Of a stretch of 7,134 nucleotides of DNA, positions 1 through 5,796 are shown piece after piece; the first letter of the stretch is position 1, and every line of letters begins with the position of its first letter. The DNA comes from an uncultured Lachnospiraceae bacterium (GTDB lineage Bacteria; Bacillota_A; Clostridia; Lachnospirales; Lachnospiraceae): the NCBI GenBank assembly GCA_947564305.1, contig CANOBT010000240.1:1-7134 (forward strand). Reading direction: 5' to 3'. A program made the position numbers and the translations under genes. The notes under the pieces were generated by a model. It had not been told where the DNA came from. It saw only the letters and a list, made by a program, of their open reading frames with translations, and searched no databases.

Positions 1-187
1 AGCCCGCTAATTTAGTTCCCTTTTCGGCAAAATAAGCATATCCGCACATCATTGGTACAAAACTAAGCGAAATGAACATAGAAGAAAAGTAACTGCCATA
101 ATCAAATCCCACTAACATAGACAGCGCAAAGCAGATTACCGCAATGCAATTAACAGCAGAGCCATACATTCCTATTTTCTTATTCAT
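1..187 (-). CDS. Membrane protein, N-terminal part (gene runs off the left edge)
   Basis: This reading frame starts with ATG at 187 and stays open to the window edge, giving 62 residues. It begins MNKKIGMYGSAVNCIAV and contains two hydrophobic stretches, about residues 11-27 and 33-51, separated by a short loop. It is therefore the start of an integral membrane protein. I do not recognise a named family. The start is supported by an overlap: the preceding frame ends in GATGAATAA, so its TAA (180-182) lies 8 nt inside this gene. That arrangement suggests translational coupling. No separate Shine-Dalgarno is obvious, which fits coupling but also weakens the start call. Because the upstream frame is interrupted by a stop, this gene may be poorly translated or be part of a decaying pair. 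Confidence 0.6.
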   Translation of the reverse strand, partial: MNKKIGMYGSAVNCIAVICFALSMLVGFDYGSYFSSMFISLSFVPMMCGYAYFAEKGTKLAG

Positions 188-371
188 CAATCTTACCGGC
201 CATTTTACCGATATATGCGGCTCTATCGTCAGCTTTCGCAAAATCATATCCAAGTAATTATTGGGCTGTTTCACTTCCTAAAAATGCTACCTGCATTGCA
301 GCAGTAAGAATAAATACAAACATAGATTTATCCTCATTGGATATACCATTCTTCAAAACAAGCCATTTCCC
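180..371 (-). pseudogene. Interrupted reading frame upstream of the membrane protein
   Basis: On the minus strand one frame reads as plausible soluble protein on both sides of a TAA at 258-260. Before the stop it contains NEDKSMFVFILTAAMQ and GSETAQ. After it the frame continues LLGYDFAKADDRAAYIG and ends KIDE with TAA at 180-182. A single change (for example AAA to TAA) would explain the break. Further upstream the same frame is closed by TGA at 372-374, so the beginning is missing or lies in another frame. The charged, helix-like end next to a membrane-protein gene would fit the C-terminus of a small regulator such as a TetR-type protein, but that is a guess from general character, not a recognised motif. 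The alternative is that this is chance open frame. Confidence 0.4.
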
Positions 372-468
372 TCAATATCTCTGACAGCCATTACACCGCC
401 AAAACAACCTTTGCAGGCATGGATATCCATGCCTTCCAGAAAGAATTAATATCACAAACTCTCTGCAA

Positions 469-855
469 TTATTCTGCATTTCTACACCCTTTTTCTATGC
501 CGTAACATGCTTCTGCAATTTTCTTGTACTGCGGGAGCCGATCCAGATACGGCTGAAATTTCCTTGCAATCTCTTCCGCTTCTAAGGAATCCACTGCTTT
601 GCTGCAATGGTCGTTTCCAAAATACTGCAGCACATCTGTCACAATCTCTGAAAAAAGTTCCTGGCATAAGGTTTCTCCATCATCAATAACAAGGGATTCA
701 CCCTCCAAATGGCGATGTTCTGTGCTGATTTTCAGCAGCACATACCCCACCTTATCCGACCATACCAAATCCAAGTACGGGCTGTTCTCCAGGTAATCTT
801 GAAATACTTCAATAATCTGTTCCAGTTCCAACTTCTGTTCCTCTGTATATAACAT
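469..855 (-). CDS. Small acidic protein of unknown function (128 residues)
   Basis: I chose the start at 855 (MLYTEEQKLELEQIIEVF) because it sits 7 nt after a perfect AGGAGG. An ATG at 912 in the same frame would add 19 residues but has no ribosome binding site. The product is 128 residues with no signal peptide or membrane segment, so it should be cytosolic. It is rich in Glu and Asp and has an amphipathic helix near residues 4-23, a short beta-like stretch around VGYVLLKIS, and a C-terminal helical part containing LDRLPQYKKIAEACYG. I do not recognise the family. It lies 108 nt downstream of the ABC ATPase gene, same strand, and could be co-transcribed with it. A short hairpin (873-890) precedes its ribosome binding site. 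It might be an accessory or immunity-type protein of the transporter cassette, but only position supports this. Confidence 0.75.
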   Translation of the reverse strand: MLYTEEQKLELEQIIEVFQDYLENSPYLDLVWSDKVGYVLLKISTEHRHLEGESLVIDDGETLCQELFSEIVTDVLQYFGNDHCSKAVDSLEAEEIARKFQPYLDRLPQYKKIAEACYGIEKGCRNAE

Positions 856-872
856 AGCTTTTCCTCCTGTCT

Positions 873-890
873 CTGGCTTTTTTATGCCAG
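873..890 (-). other. Small hairpin just upstream of the 128-residue protein gene
   Basis: On the minus strand CTGGC, an 8-nt A-rich loop and GCCAG form a 5-bp stem that ends a few bases before AGGAGG. It lacks a U-tract after the stem, so it is not a terminator. It could be a processing site or an effect on initiation, or simply chance. Confidence 0.25.
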
Positions 891-963
891 CATTACAAAA
901 AGATTCTATCATAATAGGAGAAACAGTGCCATAAAAAGCCGAATGGCCGCTGAATCCGTTTCC

Positions 964-1590
964 TTACCTGATAATCCTTCCACCATCTATCTCATAGGTA
1001 CGGTCACAGATACATTCAATATCCTTCTGATTATGAGACGCTAGTAAAATTGTCTTTCCTTTCTCTTTCTCTCTGTTCAGGACATTACGCATCTTTTCCG
1101 CCATCTGCCGATCCAACCCATTAAACGGCTCATCCAATACCAATATGTCTGGTTCTTCCATCAACGCCTGTGCCAGTCCCAAGCGCTGCCTCATGCCAAG
1201 AGAATACTTCTTTACTTTCTTATGGTCACCAATATCCAGTCCTGTCAGTTCCATATAAGCCGCCATCTCATCCCTGCCAATTTTTTTACGGATTCCTGCC
1301 AGAAGTTTCAGGTTCTCATAACCGCTCAAATACGGCATAAACCCTGGGGTTTCAATAATAAATCCTGTGTTTTTTGGAAATTCTGCATCCTTCCCAATCC
1401 TGTCACCCAAAACTTCAATTTCTCCGGTAAACATACTGTTAAATCCACAAATGCATTTCATCAGCATTGTCTTACCAGAACCATTTCCTCCCACCAGCCC
1501 CACAGCCTCGCCGCTTCTGGCTTCTATGGAAACATTTTTAAGAATCTGATGCTTATTTATTGTAAGTGATACATCTCTCACATAAATCAT
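964..1590 (-). CDS. ABC transporter ATP-binding protein, BcrA/GldA-like
   Basis: This is a 208-residue nucleotide-binding subunit that should power the two membrane proteins encoded just upstream. Visible motifs are Walker A GGNGSGKT (34-41), signature YSLGMRQ (129-135), Walker B ILVLDE (149-154), D-loop GLD (158-160) and the switch His in ASHN (H186). The Q-loop position carries Glu (E80 in GFIIETPG) instead of Gln. This is seen in the subfamily that includes bacitracin-resistance BcrA, GldA and lantibiotic-immunity ATPases, which supports that placement. The length is short: one compact domain with no C-terminal extension. Its ATG overlaps the stop of the upstream permease gene by ATGA (1587-1590), indicating coupled translation. 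An AGGAGG lies about 12 nt upstream inside the permease gene. The substrate is unknown. In this subfamily typical roles are self-immunity or antimicrobial-peptide resistance. Confidence 0.93.
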   Translation of the reverse strand: MIYVRDVSLTINKHQILKNVSIEARSGEAVGLVGGNGSGKTMLMKCICGFNSMFTGEIEVLGDRIGKDAEFPKNTGFIIETPGFMPYLSGYENLKLLAGIRKKIGRDEMAAYMELTGLDIGDHKKVKKYSLGMRQRLGLAQALMEEPDILVLDEPFNGLDRQMAEKMRNVLNREKEKGKTILLASHNQKDIECICDRTYEIDGGRIIR

Positions 1591-2462
1591 GGCAGTACAT
1601 CCCCTCCTATCATATCAAGGCTTACCTTCCGCGCCTTCCTATACATAAGCGCCATAAGCAGCAGCACAGCCAGCACAAACAACGCCAGCGACCACCATGG
1701 CGCAAACATATACTCCCTAAAATATTTCCGGTAATGGCACGCCAGCATGGAATGGCTCACTGGAAAAAGCCACATGCCCCGGCTCCGTATCAAAATCAGC
1801 CCGCATCCCACCGTAATATGCAGTACCTGCAGTAAGAACAGCAAAAGCCGCTTTTGATATAAACAGCCCGCTAAAAATATGAAACCGCACCACAGCAAAA
1901 ATAACGATATCAAACCATACGACAGTAAAAATGCTTTCATGGGGGACATTTGGAAATACAGATTCGGAGGAATAATCTCCGCCATCTTAAACCCTCCCAC
2001 TACACCATAAAGCCCGTCATAATCTGTCACTGCCAGGCTCCAGCCATTGGCAAGGAAAGCATCTGCGGCCACCTGTGCCACAGATGCCGCAATGATAATA
2101 AAATTATAGGTAACAACTGCCATAAACTGAAACAGCATCTCTCCCAGTATCCAGTTCCTTCTCCCCATGCGCGCTATGTAAAAAAGCATGTTGCCATCCA
2201 TCGTAGGAAACGAAGACATAAAAACCATATATACCAAAGCCATAAGAAGAAGCCCCAGCCATGAATTCGCTGTTGCAATGCATGGCTCTAACAGATTCAC
2301 CGGGCTGTCCATCTTTTCTGCCGCTTTAAGCATTGGCATAATCACAACATCACGCAGAGGTAGGATTACCACTGCTAAAAGCAGAATTTTCGGATTCACC
2401 AGCCAGCGAATATATTCACTTCCCGCTGTCAGGGCAATATTTTTTATCTGAATATTTTTCAT
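1587..2462 (-). CDS. ABC-2-type transporter membrane protein (291 residues)
   Basis: A polytopic membrane protein with about six predicted helices, near residues 25-43, 67-85, 107-131, 175-200, 205-225 and 255-274. This is the usual count for an ABC-2-type permease. A short basic stretch, ARMGRRN (97-103), between the second and third helices could be the cytoplasmic coupling element that meets the ATPase. The C-terminal tail after the last helix is basic (YRKARK), which fits a cytoplasmic end. The stop overlaps the ATPase start (ATGA) and its own start overlaps the preceding membrane-protein gene by four bases (2459-2462), so the three are one coupled set. I see no similarity to a specific named permease. 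The family call rests on topology, length and the adjacent ATPase. Confidence 0.85.
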   Translation of the reverse strand: MKNIQIKNIALTAGSEYIRWLVNPKILLLAVVILPLRDVVIMPMLKAAEKMDSPVNLLEPCIATANSWLGLLLMALVYMVFMSSFPTMDGNMLFYIARMGRRNWILGEMLFQFMAVVTYNFIIIAASVAQVAADAFLANGWSLAVTDYDGLYGVVGGFKMAEIIPPNLYFQMSPMKAFLLSYGLISLFLLWCGFIFLAGCLYQKRLLLFLLQVLHITVGCGLILIRSRGMWLFPVSHSMLACHYRKYFREYMFAPWWSLALFVLAVLLLMALMYRKARKVSLDMIGGDVLP

Positions 2463-3157
2463 ATCCGCTCACTCCTGAATTTCCACATTACGCCATACAA
2501 AACCGCCAAAATCCCTGTCAAAAACAGCGGAAAGGCAAAATTCTCTCTCATGGCTGTTTCCCTCAATAAATATGCGGCAATAAACAATATACTCAAATCA
2601 ACATACAGATTCTGGTACAGATAGACCATAAAGGAAGCAAACGCAGACATAGCCATCCCATACGCTGCCAGATACAGAATTTTAGCCAGCATACAAATTA
2701 CAAATTGTGCCGTGTTCATTTCCACGCCTGCATCACCTCCTGCAGGATTCACCGGAAAGATCATGCAGACTGCCGCCGCATACACGGCAAGACCTACTGC
2801 CACTGCCGCTCCGCCGCTTACAGCAGAATATAAAAAACCTGAATACACATATCTGTACTTTCCTTTGCGCATTTGCACACCCATATAAAACCTACTTTTA
2901 AGCTCTTCATAAATATAGGATGCAGAAGGAATAGCCGCAACCACTGGCAAAAGTGTATACATCCAGCTTGTCCTGCCAGCCAGAAACACATCGCGTGCAG
3001 CAAATCCCCGCAGCGCCTCCCTTGGAAGCCTTAGGATTCCCGTAATTACTGAAACGCTCCCATCCCCATCTTTATGATACAGCGGTCCCAGAAGGAATAA
3101 AACAAAAATTGCCACAATCCCCAGAATATAATAAGGCATCTTTTTCTTAACCTTCAT
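2459..3157 (-). CDS. Second ABC-type membrane protein (232 residues)
   Basis: A membrane protein with about six hydrophobic segments, near residues 9-26, 65-82, 111-135, 150-180, 185-199 and 208-226. An external-looking loop rich in Asp, Gly and Ser follows the first helix. A basic cytoplasmic loop around ELKSRFYMGVQMRKGKYRY (85-103) resembles the coupling region of ABC-2 permeases, where the ABC ATPase would dock. The next gene encodes another six-helix protein and then an ATPase, so this is probably one half of a heterodimeric permease. The gene begins one base after the TGA of the lipoprotein gene and ends inside the next start codon. A GGAG lies about 9 nt before the ATG. No family name can be given from sequence alone. 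Confidence 0.82.
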   Translation of the reverse strand: MKVKKKMPYYILGIVAIFVLFLLGPLYHKDGDGSVSVITGILRLPREALRGFAARDVFLAGRTSWMYTLLPVVAAIPSASYIYEELKSRFYMGVQMRKGKYRYVYSGFLYSAVSGGAAVAVGLAVYAAAVCMIFPVNPAGGDAGVEMNTAQFVICMLAKILYLAAYGMAMSAFASFMVYLYQNLYVDLSILFIAAYLLRETAMRENFAFPLFLTGILAVLYGVMWKFRSERI

Positions 3158-3158
3158 A

Positions 3159-4325
3159 TCAGCCGCTCCGTCCTATATCAGAATCCGTCACTAGTTCCCC
3201 GGTAACCATATCTACAAGAAAAAAATTCTTACAAGTTCCAAATTTTAGTATCCCCATGCCTGGATCTTCCCCTGGTGCCTGCACCAAAAATGCATAAACA
3301 GGTCTAGCATTAATCCTGGCTCCCGGCATGTTATAGTCCTCTTCTACATATAGTGCATATAATGGGCAGACTTCTGTAATTTTAAAAGTTCCAAACCCAG
3401 ACAACGTTTCATTGACAATCCTCACGGCACTTTCAAAATCAACCACTTTCTCAACTTTTTCCGTTGAGTCTATGACAAAACCTTCATTTCTCGAAAAAAA
3501 GGAGGGAATATTTGCGGCATCATATTCCAGCTGGACTACAAGGTTTGTCGTCACGCATTTCGTACTCAAATCCCAATTTTCTTCCATCTGAGGCATCGTA
3601 TGATCATCCAGACGGATTCCTTTATACTCGTACTCTGCACACATGGAAACTTTCCTTGCGTCTGTATCGTCCATTTTCCTGACAAACGCATCTGAAACTT
3701 TATACCGGATGCCCTTTATCGGAAAATTTTCTTGCATCCACTCTTCTGTGCTTTTGCATAAATCATCAAGATTTACTTCTTTATCCTTCAAAAGCACATT
3801 TACATTCGATATATCTTCTTTATCTATTTGGTACTTATGCTCTATTTTATTAGGAAAATAGGTATAAGACAAATCTGCCATACGAACCATGCCGCCATTC
3901 TCTAATATTGATATATATTTCTGTTCCTCTTCATTTTCATATTCAATGATACCGCCTCCAAAACCCGTTTCATCTGATTTTTTCTCACTTTTAATTTCAT
4001 TCAGATTACCTTCAAATAATTCCATATATTTTTTGACATTTCCTTCATTCAGGAAATCCTTTTCAAGTGACAGATGCAGAATCTCCACGCCCTCTATCTC
4101 TGAGAAATCTATATATTCGGGAAAACTTAAATTGCTCCCGTTGATTTCCGGCAGTTTCTCCTGCTTCATTTCGTCCACAGAACAATAAGTGATTTCCGAG
4201 GATTCCAACTGAGGATTGTCCCCATACTCCTTCATATTCTCTTTTACTTCCTGGGGTGCCTCCTGGCAGGCACAGAAAAAGACCGCGACGCACAATACCG
4301 CAAGAAATATTTCCACCCTTTTCAT
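3159..4325 (-). CDS. Lipoprotein associated with the ABC transporter (388 residues)
   Basis: The N-terminus has a Lys-Arg pair and a hydrophobic core followed by FFCAC, which reads as a lipobox of slightly unusual form (Phe-Cys-Ala then Cys20). The mature protein should be lipid-anchored outside the membrane. Residues 21-60 look like a flexible acidic linker. The rest is mixed alpha/beta and acidic. The C-terminal part (about 294-378) has a helix (DFESAVRIVNETLSG), strands, then PVYAFLV and FFLVDMVTGELV, a layout reminiscent of PepSY or YycH/YycI-type extracytoplasmic domains. I offer that as a resemblance only. The start is well supported by GAGGTGAT before the ATG. It lies directly upstream of the membrane proteins (1-nt gap) and downstream of the secreted protein gene, so it may bind that protein, act as an immunity lipoprotein, or work as a transporter accessory factor. 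Confidence 0.85.
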   Translation of the reverse strand: MKRVEIFLAVLCVAVFFCACQEAPQEVKENMKEYGDNPQLESSEITYCSVDEMKQEKLPEINGSNLSFPEYIDFSEIEGVEILHLSLEKDFLNEGNVKKYMELFEGNLNEIKSEKKSDETGFGGGIIEYENEEEQKYISILENGGMVRMADLSYTYFPNKIEHKYQIDKEDISNVNVLLKDKEVNLDDLCKSTEEWMQENFPIKGIRYKVSDAFVRKMDDTDARKVSMCAEYEYKGIRLDDHTMPQMEENWDLSTKCVTTNLVVQLEYDAANIPSFFSRNEGFVIDSTEKVEKVVDFESAVRIVNETLSGFGTFKITEVCPLYALYVEEDYNMPGARINARPVYAFLVQAPGEDPGMGILKFGTCKNFFLVDMVTGELVTDSDIGRSG

Positions 4326-4352
4326 AACATCACCTCGATACTATGTAATAAC

Positions 4353-4387
4353 TGCAAGGGGTTCTATCATAATCCGAACCCCTTGCA
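4353..4387 (-). terminator. 12-bp intercistronic hairpin, probable partial terminator or attenuator
   Basis: The arms TGCAAGGGGTTC and GAACCCCTTGCA pair perfectly over 12 bp around an 11-nt loop, in the 71-nt gap between the secreted-protein stop and the lipoprotein start. On the minus strand the stem is followed by GTTATTAC, which is only moderately U-rich. It should therefore be a leaky terminator or a 3'-end stabiliser that lets the first gene be expressed above the rest. Confidence 0.65.
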
Positions 4388-4396
4388 AAATAAATA

Positions 4397-4801
4397 TTAA
4401 TGTTTTATACTACCGCTTGCTCTGCCCGGATTGCTTGGATAATTTACAAACTTCACGGTATATGTATAAGTGAGCCCTCGAGATACACGTATTGAATGAT
4501 TGGTAACTCTGGAACTGAATACTCTGCCGCTTCCGCTGATGGCATTAGGAACGTTAATTCTGACTGAAGCACCATTCGCTATACTGCTAACATTAAAATA
4601 TGATGTCGTTCCATATGCAATCATTGCTCTGCTCCATGAAGTTAAATTTTCAGCAGGCGGTCCGCTGGGATTATAATATAAAGACCATGATGTTGTCTCC
4701 TGCGCTGCAAACGCTGTAATGCCAAATAGCTGCAAACTAACAGCGCACGCCGCTATCAGACATGTCACTTTCTTTAATGATTTCAATTTGCATTTGTTCA
4801 T
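4397..4801 (-). CDS. Sec-secreted, cationic, beta-rich small protein (134-residue precursor)
   Basis: The precursor begins MNKCKLKSLKKVTCLIAAC, a classical signal peptide with a basic n-region and a hydrophobic core (about 12-28). It ends at AFA, so cleavage after residue 32 leaves about 102 residues. The mature part has no cysteine. It holds seven Arg and two Lys against only two Glu and no Asp, so it is strongly basic. It is rich in Ser, Thr, Tyr and Asn with alternating hydrophobic residues (ASVRINVPNAI, TYTYTVKFVNYPS), which suggests a small beta-sandwich. It ends SIKH. The start follows GGGGAGG by 8 nt, a strong site. I do not recognise the family. Small Sec-secreted proteins next to a lipoprotein and ABC genes are reminiscent of Sec-dependent bacteriocin-like loci, but no lactococcin-972 motif is visible. 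It may be an antimicrobial, a signal, or a wall-associated protein. Confidence 0.85.
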   Translation of the reverse strand: MNKCKLKSLKKVTCLIAACAVSLQLFGITAFAAQETTSWSLYYNPSGPPAENLTSWSRAMIAYGTTSYFNVSSIANGASVRINVPNAISGSGRVFSSRVTNHSIRVSRGLTYTYTVKFVNYPSNPGRASGSIKH

Positions 4802-4848
4802 AAACTATACCTCCCCATAATCTGACTTTTCTTCATTAGTAACTTCAC
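4798..4848 (-). CDS. Possible 16-residue leader peptide overlapping the secreted-protein start
   Basis: A GTG at 4848-4846 opens a frame reading MKLLMKKSQIMGRYSL, whose TGA overlaps the ATG of the secreted-protein gene (ATGA, 4801-4798). An in-frame ATG at 4836 is an alternative start. Its own start overlaps the stop of another mini-ORF (GTGA). It is basic and could be a coupling or regulatory leader. Such short frames also arise by chance. Confidence 0.25.
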   Translation of the reverse strand: MKLLMKKSQIMGRYSL

Positions 4849-4874
4849 TCCATCTGATTTACTCTTTCCGGCAC
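4845..4874 (-). CDS. Possible 9-residue leader peptide with strong ribosome binding site
   Basis: An AGGAGG followed by GG (AGGAGGGG, 4884-4877) lies 4 nt before GTG at 4874-4872. The frame reads VPERVNQME and stops at TGA 4847-4845, overlapping the next mini-ORF by GTGA. The ribosome binding site is as good as that of the main gene about 75 nt downstream and has no other obvious use, except a 5-codon frame from an ATG only 2 nt away. Whether it is translated is unknown. Confidence 0.28.
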   Translation of the reverse strand: MPERVNQME

Positions 4875-5022
4875 ATCCCCTCCTTCAAAAGTATACGCCA
4901 GGAAATCCATGGCTTACCCGGCATTTACGGTTATTTTATATCAGGCATCCCAAAAACTTCCTTATCTCCCCGGCTTTAAAAGCTCCCAGGCAAAACAAAG
5001 TTTGGAATACTGCCAGATATCT

Positions 5023-5031
5023 ATTATAACA
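5023..5031 (-). promoter_or_regulatory. Extended -10 promoter element
   Basis: The minus strand reads TGTTATAAT, a perfect extended -10 (TGN then TATAAT, with TATAAT at 5023-5028). No good -35 sits 17 nt upstream, which extended -10 promoters tolerate. Transcription would start near 5016, giving a leader of about 215 nt. Confidence 0.5.
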
Positions 5032-5052
5032 TCTGTATACTTTATGAAATAA

Positions 5053-5097
5053 AGTTTATTATAAAAGTAATAATTTGTCAATTATCTTATTTTTTTT
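5053..5097 (-). promoter_or_regulatory. Promoter with TTGACA -35 and A-tract UP element
   Basis: On the minus strand a run of eight A (5090-5097) precedes a perfect TTGACA (5076-5081), followed after 17 nt by TAAACT (5053-5058, four of six matches to TATAAT). The A-tract just upstream of -35 looks like an UP element. A nearer TATAAT at 5058-5063 leaves only a 12-nt spacer and is unlikely to pair with this -35. This is the likeliest promoter of the secreted-protein and transporter operon. Confidence 0.55.
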
Positions 5098-5356
5098 GTA
5101 TTAAAATAATTTTAAAGCATATCGCCATTCATCTATATACTTCGTATAGACAGAAACACAAAGTTCTTCTGCCAGTATCCGTTAAATACTCGTCCTTCCC
5201 TAATTTGCTCCTTCATTTTACTCCATTCTCCCCCGCATAGATGGGGGATTGGCGATTTCATTCAGAACCATCTTTTCTGTGAAGATGCCCTTGATGTTTA
5301 GTCTGCTTTTGAACCAATAACATATACGGAACCTTACGCCATTTTAACAACAAGCG
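5098..5356. other. Intergenic or decayed stretch with little recognisable content
   Basis: There is no convincing gene here. A minus-strand frame of 41 codons (5218-5343) without a start reads like protein in places (IFTEKMVLNEIANPPSMRG) and may be a gene remnant, but I cannot name it. A 6-bp hairpin TCCCCC/GGGGGA lies at 5229-5248, and an imperfect dyad around ACTTCGTATA lies at 5132-5150 upstream of the promoter. The dyad could be an operator. Confidence 0.35.
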
Positions 5357-5796
5357 TTATACAAAAGCATCCATTTTATCAAAGCTAAGCTCAATTCGTC
5401 TGCCGTCACCGTATTTGATTGCATTTTCAATCAGATTTTGCAGGCACTCTGCAAGACGGTCGGGGTCGCAGGAAAGAATGCAGTCATCATATTTCTGAAT
5501 GGCAAGCTCCGTTCCCGCCATGGCAAGCTGGGGCGCATATCTCGCATCTGGCCTCTTGATGATAACGCTTAAGAAAGCCTCCCCCTGCTTCTATAATCAG
5601 ATAATGCTCATCGGAGTTGTACAGTTCGCCATCATCAGCCTTGAACACCCCCGTAATGTGGGGATATTTTTCAAGGTCATAATTGCCTGTTTCCGCTATC
5701 TCATCTGCAAGCCGCTTGGCTTCAACACGGTAAATGCCTTCGTTTCGGTTTTTTGCTCCCACAAGAAATACCTTATCAGCTAAGATTCTGCAAGCA
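5357..5796 (-). pseudogene. Sensor histidine kinase remnant with internal deletion and lost ends
   Basis: Two pieces of a two-component sensor kinase lie in different frames. The upstream piece (5796 to about 5586) has FLVGAKNRNEGIYRVEAKR and YNSDEHYLIIEAGG, typical of the extracytoplasmic start of kinases that accompany antimicrobial-peptide ABC transporters. The second piece (about 5580-5357) reads AFLSVIIKR, then DRLAECLQNLIENAIKYGDG, the N-box of the HATPase domain, then stops at TAA 5357-5359. Missing are the start codon and first membrane segment, the second membrane segment, HAMP and His-phosphoacceptor regions, and the G-boxes after the N-box. The junction is near 5577-5586 in a G-rich stretch. 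The frame begins directly after the ATPase stop without a start codon. It cannot make a working kinase. Confidence 0.8.

Larger units (their letters stand above)
4802..5050 (-). other. Long 5' leader of the secreted-protein gene
   Basis: Between the likely promoters and the ATG lie about 215-245 nt without a long ORF. The stretch holds GCTTT-T-AAAGC (a 5-bp hairpin), two near-repeats GCCGGGGA and GCCGGGTA, a GCCA/TGGC stem near 4900, and the two chained mini-ORFs. I could not match it to a riboswitch class that I know. It may be a structured regulatory leader. Confidence 0.35.

Noticed and set aside
856..912. Upstream ATG extending the 128-residue protein to 147 residues
   Set aside because: No ribosome binding site precedes 912, whereas AGGAGG lies 7 nt before the ATG at 855. 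The extension would also encode that Shine-Dalgarno region.
928..947. GCCAT/ATGGC stem just downstream of the ATPase stop as a terminator
   Set aside because: The stem is only 5 bp, the T-run is in the loop rather than after the stem, and no tract follows. Read-through into the 128-residue gene is plausible.
1950..2264. Long plus-strand open frames inside the permease and lipoprotein genes (also near 1222-1569 and 3889-4188)
   Set aside because: They are antisense to well-supported genes, rich in His, Lys, Ser or Pro from complementary codons, and lack ribosome binding sites.
4397..4801. Assignment of the secreted protein to the lactococcin-972 family
   Set aside because: The Sec leader and nearby ABC genes are similar in style, but I see no shared motif in the mature part and no large integral membrane immunity protein of that system.
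5132..5150. Sequence containing ACTTCGTATA, resembling one arm of a loxP-type site
   Set aside because: Only about ten bases match, there is no 8-bp spacer with a second full arm, and no Cre-like recombinase is visible. More likely a chance dyad or operator.
5229..5248. TCCCCC/GGGGGA hairpin as a terminator or CRISPR-like repeat
   Set aside because: It occurs once, has a short stem, and no T-tract or repeated units are nearby. There is no CRISPR array in the window.
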